Assembly (NCBI GenBank): GCA_043798715.1
Contig: JAZDOK010000016.1
Span: forward strand, 1 to 64,000
DNA: 64,000 bases
Direction: 5' to 3'
Origin: JAZDOK01 sp043798715
GTDB lineage: Bacteria > Vulcanimicrobiota > JAZDOK01
A program made the position numbers and the translations under genes. The notes beneath the pieces were generated by a model that had not been told where the DNA came from, ran no database searches, and saw only the letters and a list, made by a program, of their open reading frames with translations. Within the stretch, counting starts at the first letter, position 1; every line of letters begins with the position of its first letter. Of this stretch, positions 40,400-49,152 are shown piece by piece.

Positions 40400-41026
40400 A
40401 TGAAGAAAAGGAATGGCGGTTTCACCCTGGCCGAGCTGATGGTGGTCTCCGTCCTTTTCCTGCTTGTCTCTTCCTCGATCATGGGGGTCCTGATCCTGGC
40501 TCTGAGCTGCTGGGAGAAGGCGGACGCCAGCGTGGCGGCCCAGCAGAACTCCAGGCTGGCCGTCTCTATCATCACGGCGGATTTGAAACAGGCGGTTGCC
40601 AACCAGGATCCCGGGCATGGGACGAACCCGCCCACCGGATACCGGGCCATCTCCCCTGCCGTACCCCCCACCGGGGTCCTCTATCCGAACATGAACCAGA
40701 CTTCAAGGGCCTATATCATCTTCAATGAGCCTTATTTCAGCGCCTATGATCCCTCCGGAGCCTCCTGGGACCCGCAGGATCCCTCGAACTACCAGAAGAT
40801 AAAATATTACGTTTCAAGCGGAATTATTCTTCGCCAGGTCACGAAATATGACTCCAGCAGCCAGATCGCCTCGACCAGGGAAGACCCGATTGCGGCGGTC
40901 AACGATGGCAGTATTACTCTTACGGTAGATTATCTTGGTCCAAATTTATTTAATGTTAAAGTGAGTGCCGTCGAAAAATCCAATACCTCCATATGCAGTT
41001 CAAAGGTCTATATTCCGGCCAGATGA
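40400..41026 (+). CDS. Type IV prepilin-like protein (PilW-like)
   Basis: 208 residues with the prepilin motif GG|FTLAELMVVSVLFLL, where Glu5 of the mature protein is conserved. Body follows minor pilin PilW/GspJ layout (QNSRLAVSIITADLKQAV). The globular part is rich in Ser, Pro and Tyr. Starts 18 nt after the first pilin gene; ATG behind GGAGAAAGG. Confidence 0.85.
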   Translation: MKKRNGGFTLAELMVVSVLFLLVSSSIMGVLILALSCWEKADASVAAQQNSRLAVSIITADLKQAVANQDPGHGTNPPTGYRAISPAVPPTGVLYPNMNQTSRAYIIFNEPYFSAYDPSGASWDPQDPSNYQKIKYYVSSGIILRQVTKYDSSSQIASTREDPIAAVNDGSITLTVDYLGPNLFNVKVSAVEKSNTSICSSKVYIPAR

Positions 41027-41058
41027 TTTGGGACCCGCCCGGAAGGAAGTGATTGGCG

Positions 41059-42390
41059 ATGAGTAATAAGTTTAAAAAGAAGCCGGGAGGAATCGCCCTT
41101 GTTCTGACGCTTCTCTCTCTCCTTATTATTTCCGTTCTGGGATTGGGGCTGGTGACGATCATGCTGGGGGAGTCGAGCGCCACCTCGCTTCAGGTAAGGG
41201 AATCCAAGTCCTATTACCTGGCCTGCGCCGGCGTTGCCAGGGCCACGGCTGAGCTTCGCCGGAATTCCACCTGGGGGACTTCTTCCCCGGTAACCGCTTC
41301 AATGGGAGAGGGGCAGTATGAGGTCACGGTCTGGGCCTCTCCAAACAACTCGACGAGTTCCTACAAGCTCTGGAAAGTGACTACACGCGGGCGGGCTTAT
41401 GATTCCTCGCGGGAGATCGTCGCCTGGGTCGAGCAGGAATCGTTCGCCAAGTACGCCATGTTTACCGACAGCGAGAAGTCGAGCGACGGCACGACCATCT
41501 GGTATCTGACAAGAGACAGCATGACCGGACCTGTCCATACCAACGGCTATTACAGCATCAGCGGAATTCCCCGCTTCTCCGACAGAGTGACGGCCGCCAA
41601 TACCTCCGATTCATATTATAATTCCACCTACCGGAGGTACTCCCAGGGGGGACATTATTATTATGATCCGGCTTATTTTTACCGTTACTCCACCGAACAT
41701 GGAAACGAGAATTACAATTCGAACAAGCCGATGGCCCTGGAGGGCAGCGCCTCATTCTCTTTTCAGGGCGGGCAGCCGAGAATCACGCTTCCCACGGACA
41801 CGGGGTTAATCGCCAGCCGGGCCAATACCACCTTCAACGACGATGTCGCCATCACTTTTAATGATGACGGAACGATGACGGTACATAGCGGAGCGTCCAA
41901 TACGACCCTCTCCACCCAGACGACCACGATTCAGGTCAACGGCGATGCGGATGTCCATGGAACCCTGGCGGGGCGGACCACGATCGGTTGCTCGGGAGAC
42001 ATTAACATCGTCGGTGATATTGTCTATAATGACAAGACCCAGGATGTCCTGGGCCTCGTCGCCCAGGGGACCATATGGATAAAGACGAGCAGCAATGTCA
42101 AGCGGGATCTGGAAATTGACGCCGTCTTAATGGCGCTTAACAATTCCATGACGGTCGAAAACTACGATCGCGGGGTAGCACGCGGCACCCTTAGGATCTT
42201 CGGCGGAGTCATTCAGCGCTACCGCGGCGCCGTGGGCACTTTTAACACCAACTCCAACCAGGTGGCTTCGGGGTACAGCAAAGAGTATGTCTACGATCAG
42301 AAGCTTCTCAACAAGCCGCCCTTGAATTTCCCCGTCACCGGGGAGATCAAAATCAAGGCCTGGCAGGACAGGGGGGCGTTGGCGGAGTGA
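41059..42390 (+). CDS. PilX-like pilus assembly protein
   Basis: 443 residues. The N-terminal GGIALVLTLLSLLIISVLGLG helix, with ESKSYYLACAGVARATAEL after it, is typical of PilX-type proteins. The C-terminal region (about 270-340) reads like a polymer-forming or beta-helix stretch (DADVHGTLAGRTTIGCSGDI). Start ATG 41059; TTG 41053 has a better-spaced GGAAGGA. The stop overlaps the next start by 4 nt. Confidence 0.8.
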   Translation: MSNKFKKKPGGIALVLTLLSLLIISVLGLGLVTIMLGESSATSLQVRESKSYYLACAGVARATAELRRNSTWGTSSPVTASMGEGQYEVTVWASPNNSTSSYKLWKVTTRGRAYDSSREIVAWVEQESFAKYAMFTDSEKSSDGTTIWYLTRDSMTGPVHTNGYYSISGIPRFSDRVTAANTSDSYYNSTYRRYSQGGHYYYDPAYFYRYSTEHGNENYNSNKPMALEGSASFSFQGGQPRITLPTDTGLIASRANTTFNDDVAITFNDDGTMTVHSGASNTTLSTQTTTIQVNGDADVHGTLAGRTTIGCSGDINIVGDIVYNDKTQDVLGLVAQGTIWIKTSSNVKRDLEIDAVLMALNNSMTVENYDRGVARGTLRIFGGVIQRYRGAVGTFNTNSNQVASGYSKEYVYDQKLLNKPPLNFPVTGEIKIKAWQDRGALAE

Positions 42391-42923
42391 GCCAGGATAA
42401 TCTTCTGCCCGATGGAAGAAAAGTTCTGGTGGAGACCTCTCCCGAATTTAAGGCCTGGATTCGCGCGCAGGAGTGTAAGTCCGCCGTGCGGAAGGAAGAG
42501 GAGAGCCGGAAAGAGTTCCTGCCGCCGCCATTGGAGGAAAGCGTTCCTCTTTCCGGGCCGGGGAGCGATCGCGGGATCAGGGGCTATAACAGATTTGTTA
42601 ACGCAATAATCATGCTCGTACTGGCGGGCTGCGTACTTTTGTTCGGCTTTATCTCCTCTTATTACAACACCAGCATAGAAAAAAGTTCATCTCAGAAATT
42701 CAGGCATCCATTATCCCTAAGGGTATACGACAGCAGAACCAGGGATTTATCTTTGCTTCATCGCCATCTGAAACCCCAGGGGAGCCCTCCAATTGAAGAC
42801 CATAGCTATTACATTCCCGAATGGCCCAAGCCGCTTCCGCTTTCTCCAGTACCTTTTGAGATGCCGGTGCCGCCGGATGAATCTCCGGACAAGGGAATGC
42901 CGGCGGGCCGCCTGAACATATAA
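42387..42923 (+). CDS. Small single-pass membrane protein of the pilin cluster
   Basis: 178 residues; family unknown. A cytoplasmic N-terminal 65 residues, one membrane helix (VNAIIMLVLAGCVLLFGFI), then a proline-rich outer part (WPKPLPLSPVPFEMPVPP). GTG start inside the end of the PilX-like gene (GTGA overlap), so it is likely a pilus-related accessory. Confidence 0.75.
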   Translation: MSQDNLLPDGRKVLVETSPEFKAWIRAQECKSAVRKEEESRKEFLPPPLEESVPLSGPGSDRGIRGYNRFVNAIIMLVLAGCVLLFGFISSYYNTSIEKSSSQKFRHPLSLRVYDSRTRDLSLLHRHLKPQGSPPIEDHSYYIPEWPKPLPLSPVPFEMPVPPDESPDKGMPAGRLNI

Positions 42924-42998
42924 GAACGTAAGAGGGATTTGCCATTCAATATTGAAAACAGAGGGAAGATATTTATCATAACAAGGGGGGTGAACTGT

Positions 42999-43364
42999 TT
43001 GAAAAAAATCGTATTGGCGCTTCTCCTGTCCGCAATTTTTTTCGCCGGCTTCATGTCGTGCGTCCAGGCGCAGAAACCGGCCGCTCCCGGCCTGACTCTT
43101 CTTTATTTCTACAGCGATGGCTGAGGGGCCTGTGTCCAGATGAAGCCGGATCTCCTTCAGTTTGAAGGGGAGTGCGCGGCCAGGGTCAAAGTGGTGAAAA
43201 TTGATGTCACCAAGCCCAGGGAACTCGATTGCAAAAATTACATCGATCTGTATAAATCCAGATATATTCCCCATCTGGTGCTCATCAACCAGGATCGGAA
43301 GATCCTCAAGACTCACACGGGGAGCATGACTAAAAAAGAACTCATTGATTTTGTAGGGGAATAG
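42999..43364 (+). CDS. Candidate selenocysteine-containing exported thioredoxin
   Basis: 121 residues if the in-frame TGA at 43122-43124 is read as Sec. TTG 42999 behind AGGGGGG; signal peptide MKKIVLALLLSAIFFAGFMS. Then LLYFYSDG-Sec42-GAC45-VQMKPDL: the TGA falls exactly on the first residue of a thioredoxin CxxC site. Downstream the fold continues: VKVVKIDV, the cis-Pro segment YIPHLVLINQDRK and LKTHTGSMTKKELIDFV. A hairpin at 43152-43170 with a GTT loop could be a bacterial SECIS. The alternative, a nonsense mutation of a Cys codon, cannot be excluded. No sel genes are in the window. Confidence 0.7.
43152..43170 (+). promoter_or_regulatory. Putative bacterial SECIS hairpin
   Basis: CTCCTTCA pairs with TGAAGGGG (one G-U) around the loop GTT. 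The loop begins 36 nt after the TGA, near the far end of the spacing known for bacterial SECIS elements, and has the expected G at its first position. It lies within the coding frame, as bacterial SECIS elements do. Confidence 0.5.
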
Positions 43365-43393
43365 GGGACTCAGAGTTCGCCTGGTTTGCCATC

Positions 43394-43425
43394 AGGGCCT
43401 GCTTTACGCAGGCCCTTTTGTTGCA
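43394..43425 (+). terminator. Intrinsic terminator after the thioredoxin gene
   Basis: AGGGCCTGC and GCAGGCCCT form a 9-bp stem with loop TTTAC, followed by TTTTGTTG. Confidence 0.8.
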
Positions 43426-43479
43426 GGATTTAAGGGGGGCGGAGCGGAATACTCCCGGAAATATCAAGGAGGAGACGGG

Positions 43480-43635
43480 ATGGAAGATCATGACATGATG
43501 CTTGACCTGTACGATCTGCTGATGGATAGGACGGTCATCGCCGATTCCGAGGCGATGGCCACCGCCATGAATTTCTGGGGTTCCCTGTCCTGTGATATCA
43601 CCATGTCGGATGAGGCGGGAAGGTTCCCGGCCTGA
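43480..43635 (+). CDS. Orphan 51-residue peptide
   Basis: ATG 43480 with a strong AAGGAGG 6 nt before it opens a 51-residue frame rich in Asp and Met (MEDHDMMLDLYDLLMDRT), ending in NFWGSLSCDITMSDEAG and RFPA. It is acidic, has one Cys and resembles no family I know. It lies between a terminator and the dehydrogenase gene. It could be a leader peptide, a regulator, or a precursor for a peptide-modifying enzyme; none is shown. Confidence 0.5.
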   Translation: MEDHDMMLDLYDLLMDRTVIADSEAMATAMNFWGSLSCDITMSDEAGRFPA

Positions 43636-43706
43636 CTGGCCGTAAGCGGCTTTCCTCACTTCTGGCGCGTTCAGGACTAAACAAGACAAATCAAGGAGGC
43701 AAGAGC

Positions 43707-44843
43707 ATGGCAAAGTACAAGATCGCGTGGCTCCCCGGAGATGGCATCGGAGTAGAGGTGTTAGAGGCGGCGAAGATCGTCCTCGACGAAACCTCGCTTG
43801 ACGCCGAATACATCCACGGCGACATCGGCTGGGAGTTCTGGTGCAAAGAGGGGGACGCCTTTCCCCAGCGGACGATTGATCTCCTCAAGAATGTGAACGC
43901 CGCCATGTTCGGCGCCATCACCTCCAAACCGGTCAAGAGCGCCGAGGCCGAGCTCATCCCCGAGCTCAAGGGCCAGGGCCTGATCTATCGCTCGCCCATC
44001 GTCCGGATGCGCCAGCTTTTCGATTTGTATATCTGCCTGCGCCCCTGTAAGGCCTACCCGGGCAGCCCCATCAATTTCAAGGAAGGGCTCGACCTGGTGA
44101 TCTTCAGAGAGAACACAGAGGGTCTCTACTCGGGGGTGGAGTTCGCGCCGGTGCCGGAAGAGCTTTCGCAGACACTCGCCAGGCTCTCCAAACCCTTCGC
44201 GCCCTTCCAGAAACTTGAGGGCGGGGACTATGCCATTACCTGCAAGATAAACACCCGCAAGGGTTCTGAGCGGATCATCCGCTCCGCATTTGAGTTCACC
44301 AGAAAGTTCGGACGCAAAAAGGTCACGGTCATTCACAAGGCCAACGTCGTTAGGGCCACTGAGGGGCTCTTCCTGGAGACAGCCAAGGAGGTGGCGAAGG
44401 ATTATCCTGAAATCAGGATGGACGATGCCAATATCGATGCCATCTGCATGTGGCTTCTCAAGAACCCGTTCAATTATGACGTCCTGGTGGCGACCAACCT
44501 CTTCGGCGACATCATCTCAGACCTCTGCGCCCAGATGGTTGGAGGACTCGGTTTCGGCTGTTCGGGTAATATCGGAGACAAGCTTGCCGTCTTCGAGCCG
44601 ACCCACGGCTCGGCTCCAAAATACGCCGGCCAGCACAAGGTGAACCCGATTGCCACCATCCTTGCGGCCAAGATGATGCTCGAGTGGCTGGGCGAGACGG
44701 AAAAGGCCCGTAGGGTCGAGGGGGCGGTGGCGGCCGTGATCAAGGAGGGCAAAGTACGGACCTATGACATGGGCGGCGCAGCCGGCACTCTGGACATGGC
44801 CCGCGCGGTCGCCGAACAGATAGCCCAACCAGTCAAGAATTGA
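43707..44843 (+). CDS. Isocitrate/isopropylmalate dehydrogenase family enzyme, probably NAD-type isocitrate dehydrogenase
   Basis: 378 residues. LPGDGIGVEVLEAAK, the substrate Arg region SPIVRMRQLFDLYICLRP, FRENTEGLYSGVEF, the Lys in VIHKANVVR, NLFGDIISDL and FEPTHGSAPKYAGQ are typical. ENTEG favours isocitrate or homoisocitrate over isopropylmalate. No TCA or lysine genes are nearby to decide. CAAGGAGG precedes the ATG. Confidence 0.88.
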   Translation: MAKYKIAWLPGDGIGVEVLEAAKIVLDETSLDAEYIHGDIGWEFWCKEGDAFPQRTIDLLKNVNAAMFGAITSKPVKSAEAELIPELKGQGLIYRSPIVRMRQLFDLYICLRPCKAYPGSPINFKEGLDLVIFRENTEGLYSGVEFAPVPEELSQTLARLSKPFAPFQKLEGGDYAITCKINTRKGSERIIRSAFEFTRKFGRKKVTVIHKANVVRATEGLFLETAKEVAKDYPEIRMDDANIDAICMWLLKNPFNYDVLVATNLFGDIISDLCAQMVGGLGFGCSGNIGDKLAVFEPTHGSAPKYAGQHKVNPIATILAAKMMLEWLGETEKARRVEGAVAAVIKEGKVRTYDMGGAAGTLDMARAVAEQIAQPVKN

Positions 44844-46186
44844 TGATGAATTTCCGAATGCAACGTCTCCTTTATGCCGTGGTCTTCTGCGCGTTGCTCG
44901 TTTTCGCATATCTGCCGGCGCTGGCCGGAGAACCTGCTGAAATTGAGGATCGCCCGGCCTCTTCGCAGGTCGAGTCGCTTTCTCCCGGAGATATTATTCC
45001 GGAAGTTTCGGCGCAGGAGGCGGTCGAAGAATATCGCCGCGGAAGAGAGCAATTCCTCGCGGGGCGTCTTGAGGATGCTCTTTTATCTTTCCGCCGCGCG
45101 AGCGACCTTGATCCCCTTCTGAAAGAAGCCTACATTGGGGCGGGCTGTGCCGAGGACGCGAAAGGAAATTATTCGGCTGCCACAGCTTCGTACGAGATGG
45201 CCCTGGGCCTCGATTCTAAAGATGTCTCTGCGCTTAATAACATGGGAGTCAGCCTCTTTAATTCCGGCAAGTTAGAGGAGTCCGGGAAGGCATTCCAGAA
45301 GGCTCTGGAGATCAGCCCTTCCGCCGGACTTTACAGCAACCTGGGTGTCGTCAGTCAGCGCCTCCAGAGTTGGGACGAGGCTTTCGCCTCGTATCAAAAG
45401 GCCCGGGAGTTTTCTCCGGAGGATCCGACTCCATTGTACAACATGGCTATCGGGAAAGCCGCTCAGGGACGGAGCGAGGAGGCCCTGGCTCTTGGTGCCC
45501 GACTTCTCGCAAGGGAGCCCGGGAACTCCGGCGGGCATCTGCTCCGCGGGGTTTTTCTCTTCAGACTGGGGAAAACCAGAGAGGCCCTTGATGAATTACA
45601 CGAGGCCGTCCGCCTGGATCCCGACAGCTCCGAAGCCAATTACGACCTGGGGATTGCCCTTCTTTTCTCCGGAAAGAGCGATGAGGCCCAGGTCGCGTTT
45701 CAGCGGGCGGTTGAGCTTAAAACGGGTTTTCTGGAAGGGCACCTGGCTCTGGGACAGCTTTTTGGAGATGCCGGGCGCTATGAGGAGGCGCAAAACGAAT
45801 ACTTCGAGGCGCTCCGACTCAGCCCCGGACGGGACGAGATTCAGATTGGCCTCGGGAACCTCCTGCTCCGACAGGGGAAATTGGGAGAAGCAGCTCAGAC
45901 CTATGCCAGGGTCATCCAGATGAACCCGAAGAACGCTGTCGCTCACAACAACCTGGGTGTCCTTCTCAAGAGGCAGGAGAGGCCCGATGACGCCATTCGG
46001 GAGTTTCAGTCCGCCACGGAAGCCGATCCTGCCTATGCAACGGCCTGGTACAACATGGGCTATTTACTGGAGGCCAAGGAGAACAGGGCCGGGGCGCTCA
46101 AGGCCTTTGAAAATGTTCTCCGGCTGGCCCCCGGGGCGGCCGAAGCCCCCGAGATACGGGTCAAGGTCCAGGAGCTGAGACAGTAA
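44843..46186 (+). CDS. Exported TPR-repeat protein
   Basis: About 447 residues. A signal peptide (MQRLLYAVVFCALLVFAYLP) is followed by ten or so tetratricopeptide repeats, each with the W/L-G-Y-A-P pattern: for example FRRASDLDPLLKEAYIGAG, YEMALGLDSKDVSALNNMG, YARVIQMNPKNAVAHNNLG. Start overlaps the dehydrogenase stop (ATG 44843 or 44846), so the two are translationally coupled. Probably a periplasmic scaffold. Confidence 0.9.
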   Translation: MMNFRMQRLLYAVVFCALLVFAYLPALAGEPAEIEDRPASSQVESLSPGDIIPEVSAQEAVEEYRRGREQFLAGRLEDALLSFRRASDLDPLLKEAYIGAGCAEDAKGNYSAATASYEMALGLDSKDVSALNNMGVSLFNSGKLEESGKAFQKALEISPSAGLYSNLGVVSQRLQSWDEAFASYQKAREFSPEDPTPLYNMAIGKAAQGRSEEALALGARLLAREPGNSGGHLLRGVFLFRLGKTREALDELHEAVRLDPDSSEANYDLGIALLFSGKSDEAQVAFQRAVELKTGFLEGHLALGQLFGDAGRYEEAQNEYFEALRLSPGRDEIQIGLGNLLLRQGKLGEAAQTYARVIQMNPKNAVAHNNLGVLLKRQERPDDAIREFQSATEADPAYATAWYNMGYLLEAKENRAGALKAFENVLRLAPGAAEAPEIRVKVQELRQ

Positions 46187-46190
46187 CCGA

Positions 46191-46210
46191 AGACCATAGA
46201 CTATAGACCA
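46191..46210 (+). repeat. GACCATAGACTATAGACC-type short repeat
   Basis: AGACCATAGACTATAGACCA immediately follows the TPR gene stop; a close relative with GAAGACCATAGACCATAGAC follows the CsgG-like gene at 63254. A dispersed intergenic word of unknown role. Confidence 0.5.
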
Positions 46211-46226
46211 GGAGTTAGGAGAAGTC

Positions 46227-48272
46227 ATGAAAAAATCATCAAACCATTTAGTCCGGGTTGTTTTTTTATTTCTGCTGATTGCTTTTACGGCGATTCAGGC
46301 GGAGGCCGCCTCATTCATTCCGCAGAGCACGGTAAAGGCGGTCAGTACCGCTCTTGTTAAAAAACACGGCGAGGTCCAGGCCGCGAGGATAGAGCGCTGC
46401 GTCCCACTCACGGCCTCCTTCTGGCGGGCGGAAGACGGCGACGCAAAAGCCTTTGAGAATTTCTGTATGAATAATTTCACCGCCGATCCCTCGCTCTTGG
46501 AGGCGGTCTTCGGCCGCTACGAGAAGAACTTTGAAAGCATCGAGGGCCATTACCTGGCCATACACCGCGCCGTGATGTGGCCCATAGACGTGGACGAGGG
46601 GGAAATTCTGCCGGTGGACCGCCTTTTCGCCGATTATTCTCCACATGCGCATATGGACGACGATTTTTTCAGGACGAAAATAGCCTTCATGGCGCTTCTC
46701 AATTTCCCGCAGTTCACGCTCGAAGAAAAACTCAGGCAGAGCGCTACCTGGTCGCGGGATGAGTGGGCCCGGGTCCGGCTGGGCGATATCTTTGCGGCCA
46801 GGGTTCCCGCGGCAGTGCGCCAGAGGGTAAACACGGCCTACCTTGCAGCCGATGACTACATCAACTCCTACAACATATACATGCACTCCCTTCTTGATGC
46901 GGAGGGAAGCCGCCCATTTCCCGAAGGTCTCCGCCTTATCTCCCACTGGGGGCTGCGCGATGAGCTTAAGGCTCTTTATAAAGAGCCAACCGGCCTGCCG
47001 AAGCAGAATATGATCGCCTGTGTCATGGAGCGGATCATCCGCCAGGAGATTCCCGGCATTACCATCAATAATCCGAAGGTGGACTGGAACCCGGAAAAAA
47101 ACACTGTCGCCTCAAACGGAAAGTTGATTCCGGCCGTCCGCGAGCCGGATACCCGCTACCGGCGCCTGCTCGGCGTTTTTCGGGCCGAGAGGAAACTGGA
47201 TCCCTACTATCCCCAATTCCCCTCCATGATCGCCCGAAAGTTCAACCGGGAGCGGGAGATTCCGGAGAAACAGATGGAGCAGCTCCTGGTCTCCGTCCTC
47301 TCCTCGCCCACTCTGAAGGAAGTCGGGAAACTCATAGAAAAGCGCCTGGGGCGGCCTCTTCAGCCTTTCGATATCTGGTATACCGGCTTTGACACAGGAA
47401 AGGCCTTGGATCAGAATGATTTGGACAAGATGGTCCGCGACCGGTATCCGAACGTCCAGGCCTTCCAGAAGGACCTGCCGAACATACTTATGAAGCTTGG
47501 TTTTTCCGGGGAGACGGCCGAATTTTTGAGCGGTAAAATTCAGGTGGACCCGGCCCGGGGCGCCGGCCATGCGATGGGAGCCGAGATGCGGGGGGACAAG
47601 GCTCACCTTCGGACCCGCTTCGGAAAAAACGGGATGGACTACCAGGGCTTCAACGTGGCCTGCCACGAGCTGGGGCATTGCGTGGAGCAGACCTTTTCAC
47701 TCTACCGGGTGGACCACACCCTTCTGCAGGGAGTTCCTAACACAGCTTTTACCGAGGCCTTCGCCTTCATATTCCAGTCGAAGGACATGGCGGTTCTGGG
47801 TCTGCCCCAGGAAAAAGACGCCGTGAAGGAACAACTTGCGGTTCTCAACAACCTCTGGCTCACCTACGAGATCTCAGGCGTGGGCCTCCTGGACATGAGG
47901 ATCTGGCGCTGGATGTATGCCCACCCCGGAGCGACGCCTAAGGAGCTGAAAGAGGCGGTCCTCTCTCTGGCCAAGGGGGTCTGGAACACCTATTTTGCGC
48001 CGGTCATCGGAGTTAAGGACTCGGTGCTTCTGGCCGTGTATTCTCACATAATAGACGCCGGCCTGTACACACCGGATTACCCGCTGGGGCACATCATTCA
48101 GTTTCAGCTTGAAAGCTACCTGGCCGATAAAAACCTGGCCTCCGAGATGGAGCGCATGTGCGTTCAGGGGATGCTCACCCCCAATGCCTGGATGAAAGGG
48201 GCGGTCGGCTACGGCATCTCCTCCGAACCGCTCCTTAAGGCGGCCGAAGAGGCCCTCAAGGAGCTGAGGTAG
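46227..48272 (+). CDS. Secreted zinc metallopeptidase (HELGH)
   Basis: 681 residues with a clear signal peptide (VVFLFLLIAFTAIQAEA). The zinc motif is VACHELGHCVEQ (His480, Glu481, His484) and a likely third ligand lies in NTAFTEAFAFIF about 25 residues on, a gluzincin arrangement as in M3-type oligopeptidases, although the rest is not clearly M3. Long helical N-terminal part. Exported, so probably periplasmic. Followed by a strong terminator. Confidence 0.85.
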   Translation: MKKSSNHLVRVVFLFLLIAFTAIQAEAASFIPQSTVKAVSTALVKKHGEVQAARIERCVPLTASFWRAEDGDAKAFENFCMNNFTADPSLLEAVFGRYEKNFESIEGHYLAIHRAVMWPIDVDEGEILPVDRLFADYSPHAHMDDDFFRTKIAFMALLNFPQFTLEEKLRQSATWSRDEWARVRLGDIFAARVPAAVRQRVNTAYLAADDYINSYNIYMHSLLDAEGSRPFPEGLRLISHWGLRDELKALYKEPTGLPKQNMIACVMERIIRQEIPGITINNPKVDWNPEKNTVASNGKLIPAVREPDTRYRRLLGVFRAERKLDPYYPQFPSMIARKFNREREIPEKQMEQLLVSVLSSPTLKEVGKLIEKRLGRPLQPFDIWYTGFDTGKALDQNDLDKMVRDRYPNVQAFQKDLPNILMKLGFSGETAEFLSGKIQVDPARGAGHAMGAEMRGDKAHLRTRFGKNGMDYQGFNVACHELGHCVEQTFSLYRVDHTLLQGVPNTAFTEAFAFIFQSKDMAVLGLPQEKDAVKEQLAVLNNLWLTYEISGVGLLDMRIWRWMYAHPGATPKELKEAVLSLAKGVWNTYFAPVIGVKDSVLLAVYSHIIDAGLYTPDYPLGHIIQFQLESYLADKNLASEMERMCVQGMLTPNAWMKGAVGYGISSEPLLKAAEEALKELR

Positions 48273-48312
48273 CCGGCGGCTGCGACGCCGGGCACACAGT
48301 ATGAGAATATGA

Positions 48313-48340
48313 AAAGGGAGCGAGGAAACTCGCTCCCTTT
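48313..48340. terminator. Bidirectional intrinsic terminator
   Basis: A perfect 12-bp stem AAAGGGAGCGAG/CTCGCTCCCTTT with a GAAA tetraloop, and A/T runs at both ends. Lies between convergent genes, so it serves both. Confidence 0.9.
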
Positions 48341-48370
48341 AAATTTACAGATAGAATATACCGCTCACTT

Positions 48371-48940
48371 TTATCCGACGTGAAAGGCGTCCTTGATGTA
48401 GTGGACGAATTCCTGCCCGAAGCGGTTGCCGGCCTTCCAGCCATCCTGGAGGCCTTCGGCGGCTCCATGGGCCAGGCCCTTCATTGAACCGACGGCGGCT
48501 CCGGCAATCGTCGGGAGCGAGGCGCCTATGGCGGCCCCGGCAGCAAAGCCTCCAACGGCTCCAATCGGTCCGGCCATGGAGGCGCCGGCCGCGGCCAGAC
48601 ACAGGCCCGCACTGGCGGCCAGGACCCGCTGCAGGGTGGTGGCGACTCCTTCGTAATCCTTGATAATCTTGCTTCCCGTCTGGTGACCCTGGCGGACGCC
48701 ATCCACTGCGCCGTCCACCGAGCCCCGGGCTCCCCGGAAGGCCCCGGCGGCCCCGGCGGTCAGGGTTCCCATGACGTATCCACCGATTTTTTCTCCGGTG
48801 GTGGGCTTGTCTATTTTTTTAGAAATAGTGGCCCGGTCTTTTATTTCCGGCTGCTTTTCCTTTTCAACGTCCGGGAGATTTTCTTGTTTTCTGGCGTGGT
48901 CGGAAGGTATACCTCCAGAGATTCTGCTGATGTCCGTCAT
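48371..48940 (-). CDS. Gly/Ala-rich protein, unknown function
   Basis: 189 residues. A charged N-terminal 45 residues (KQENLPDVEKEKQPEIKDRA) is followed by small-residue, weakly hydrophobic segments (GTLTAGAAGAFRGARGSVDG, AAGASMAGPIGAVGGFAAGA). This looks like a membrane-inserting or glycine-zipper domain protein, but I cannot name the family. AAGGAGG precedes its ATG. Single gene between a terminator and a divergent promoter region. Confidence 0.75.
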   Translation of the reverse strand: MTDISRISGGIPSDHARKQENLPDVEKEKQPEIKDRATISKKIDKPTTGEKIGGYVMGTLTAGAAGAFRGARGSVDGAVDGVRQGHQTGSKIIKDYEGVATTLQRVLAASAGLCLAAAGASMAGPIGAVGGFAAGAAIGASLPTIAGAAVGSMKGLAHGAAEGLQDGWKAGNRFGQEFVHYIKDAFHVG

Positions 48941-49067
48941 GACATGACCTCCTTAACGAAATGCTTCCTCTAATATTCAATTATAGGAGAGGAAGGTCAT
49001 CGAGTCAATTAGAGAATGTTAATAAATTGTTAACATATTGTCTTCTTTTCCCTTCTAGAAGTTTGCC

Positions 49068-49096
49068 TTGTGCAATTGGCTCACCTGTGTTATAAT
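49068..49096 (+). promoter_or_regulatory. Sigma-70-type promoter for the arginine decarboxylase gene
   Basis: TTGTGC (49068-49073), 17-nt spacer, TATAAT (49091-49096), 56 nt before the ATG. Confidence 0.65.
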
Positions 49097-49152
49097 CGCC
49101 TCCGAAACTTGAGAGATCGAGCTTCCATCTTTTTTTCCAAGGAGGTAGCTGG

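Noticed and set aside
42999..43364. Reading the thioredoxin as two separate small genes, or as a plain pseudogene
   Set aside because: The second frame starts inside the fold without a ribosome site, and there is a single TGA exactly at the redox position with no other lesion; selenocysteine explains this better, although a Cys-to-stop mutation remains possible.
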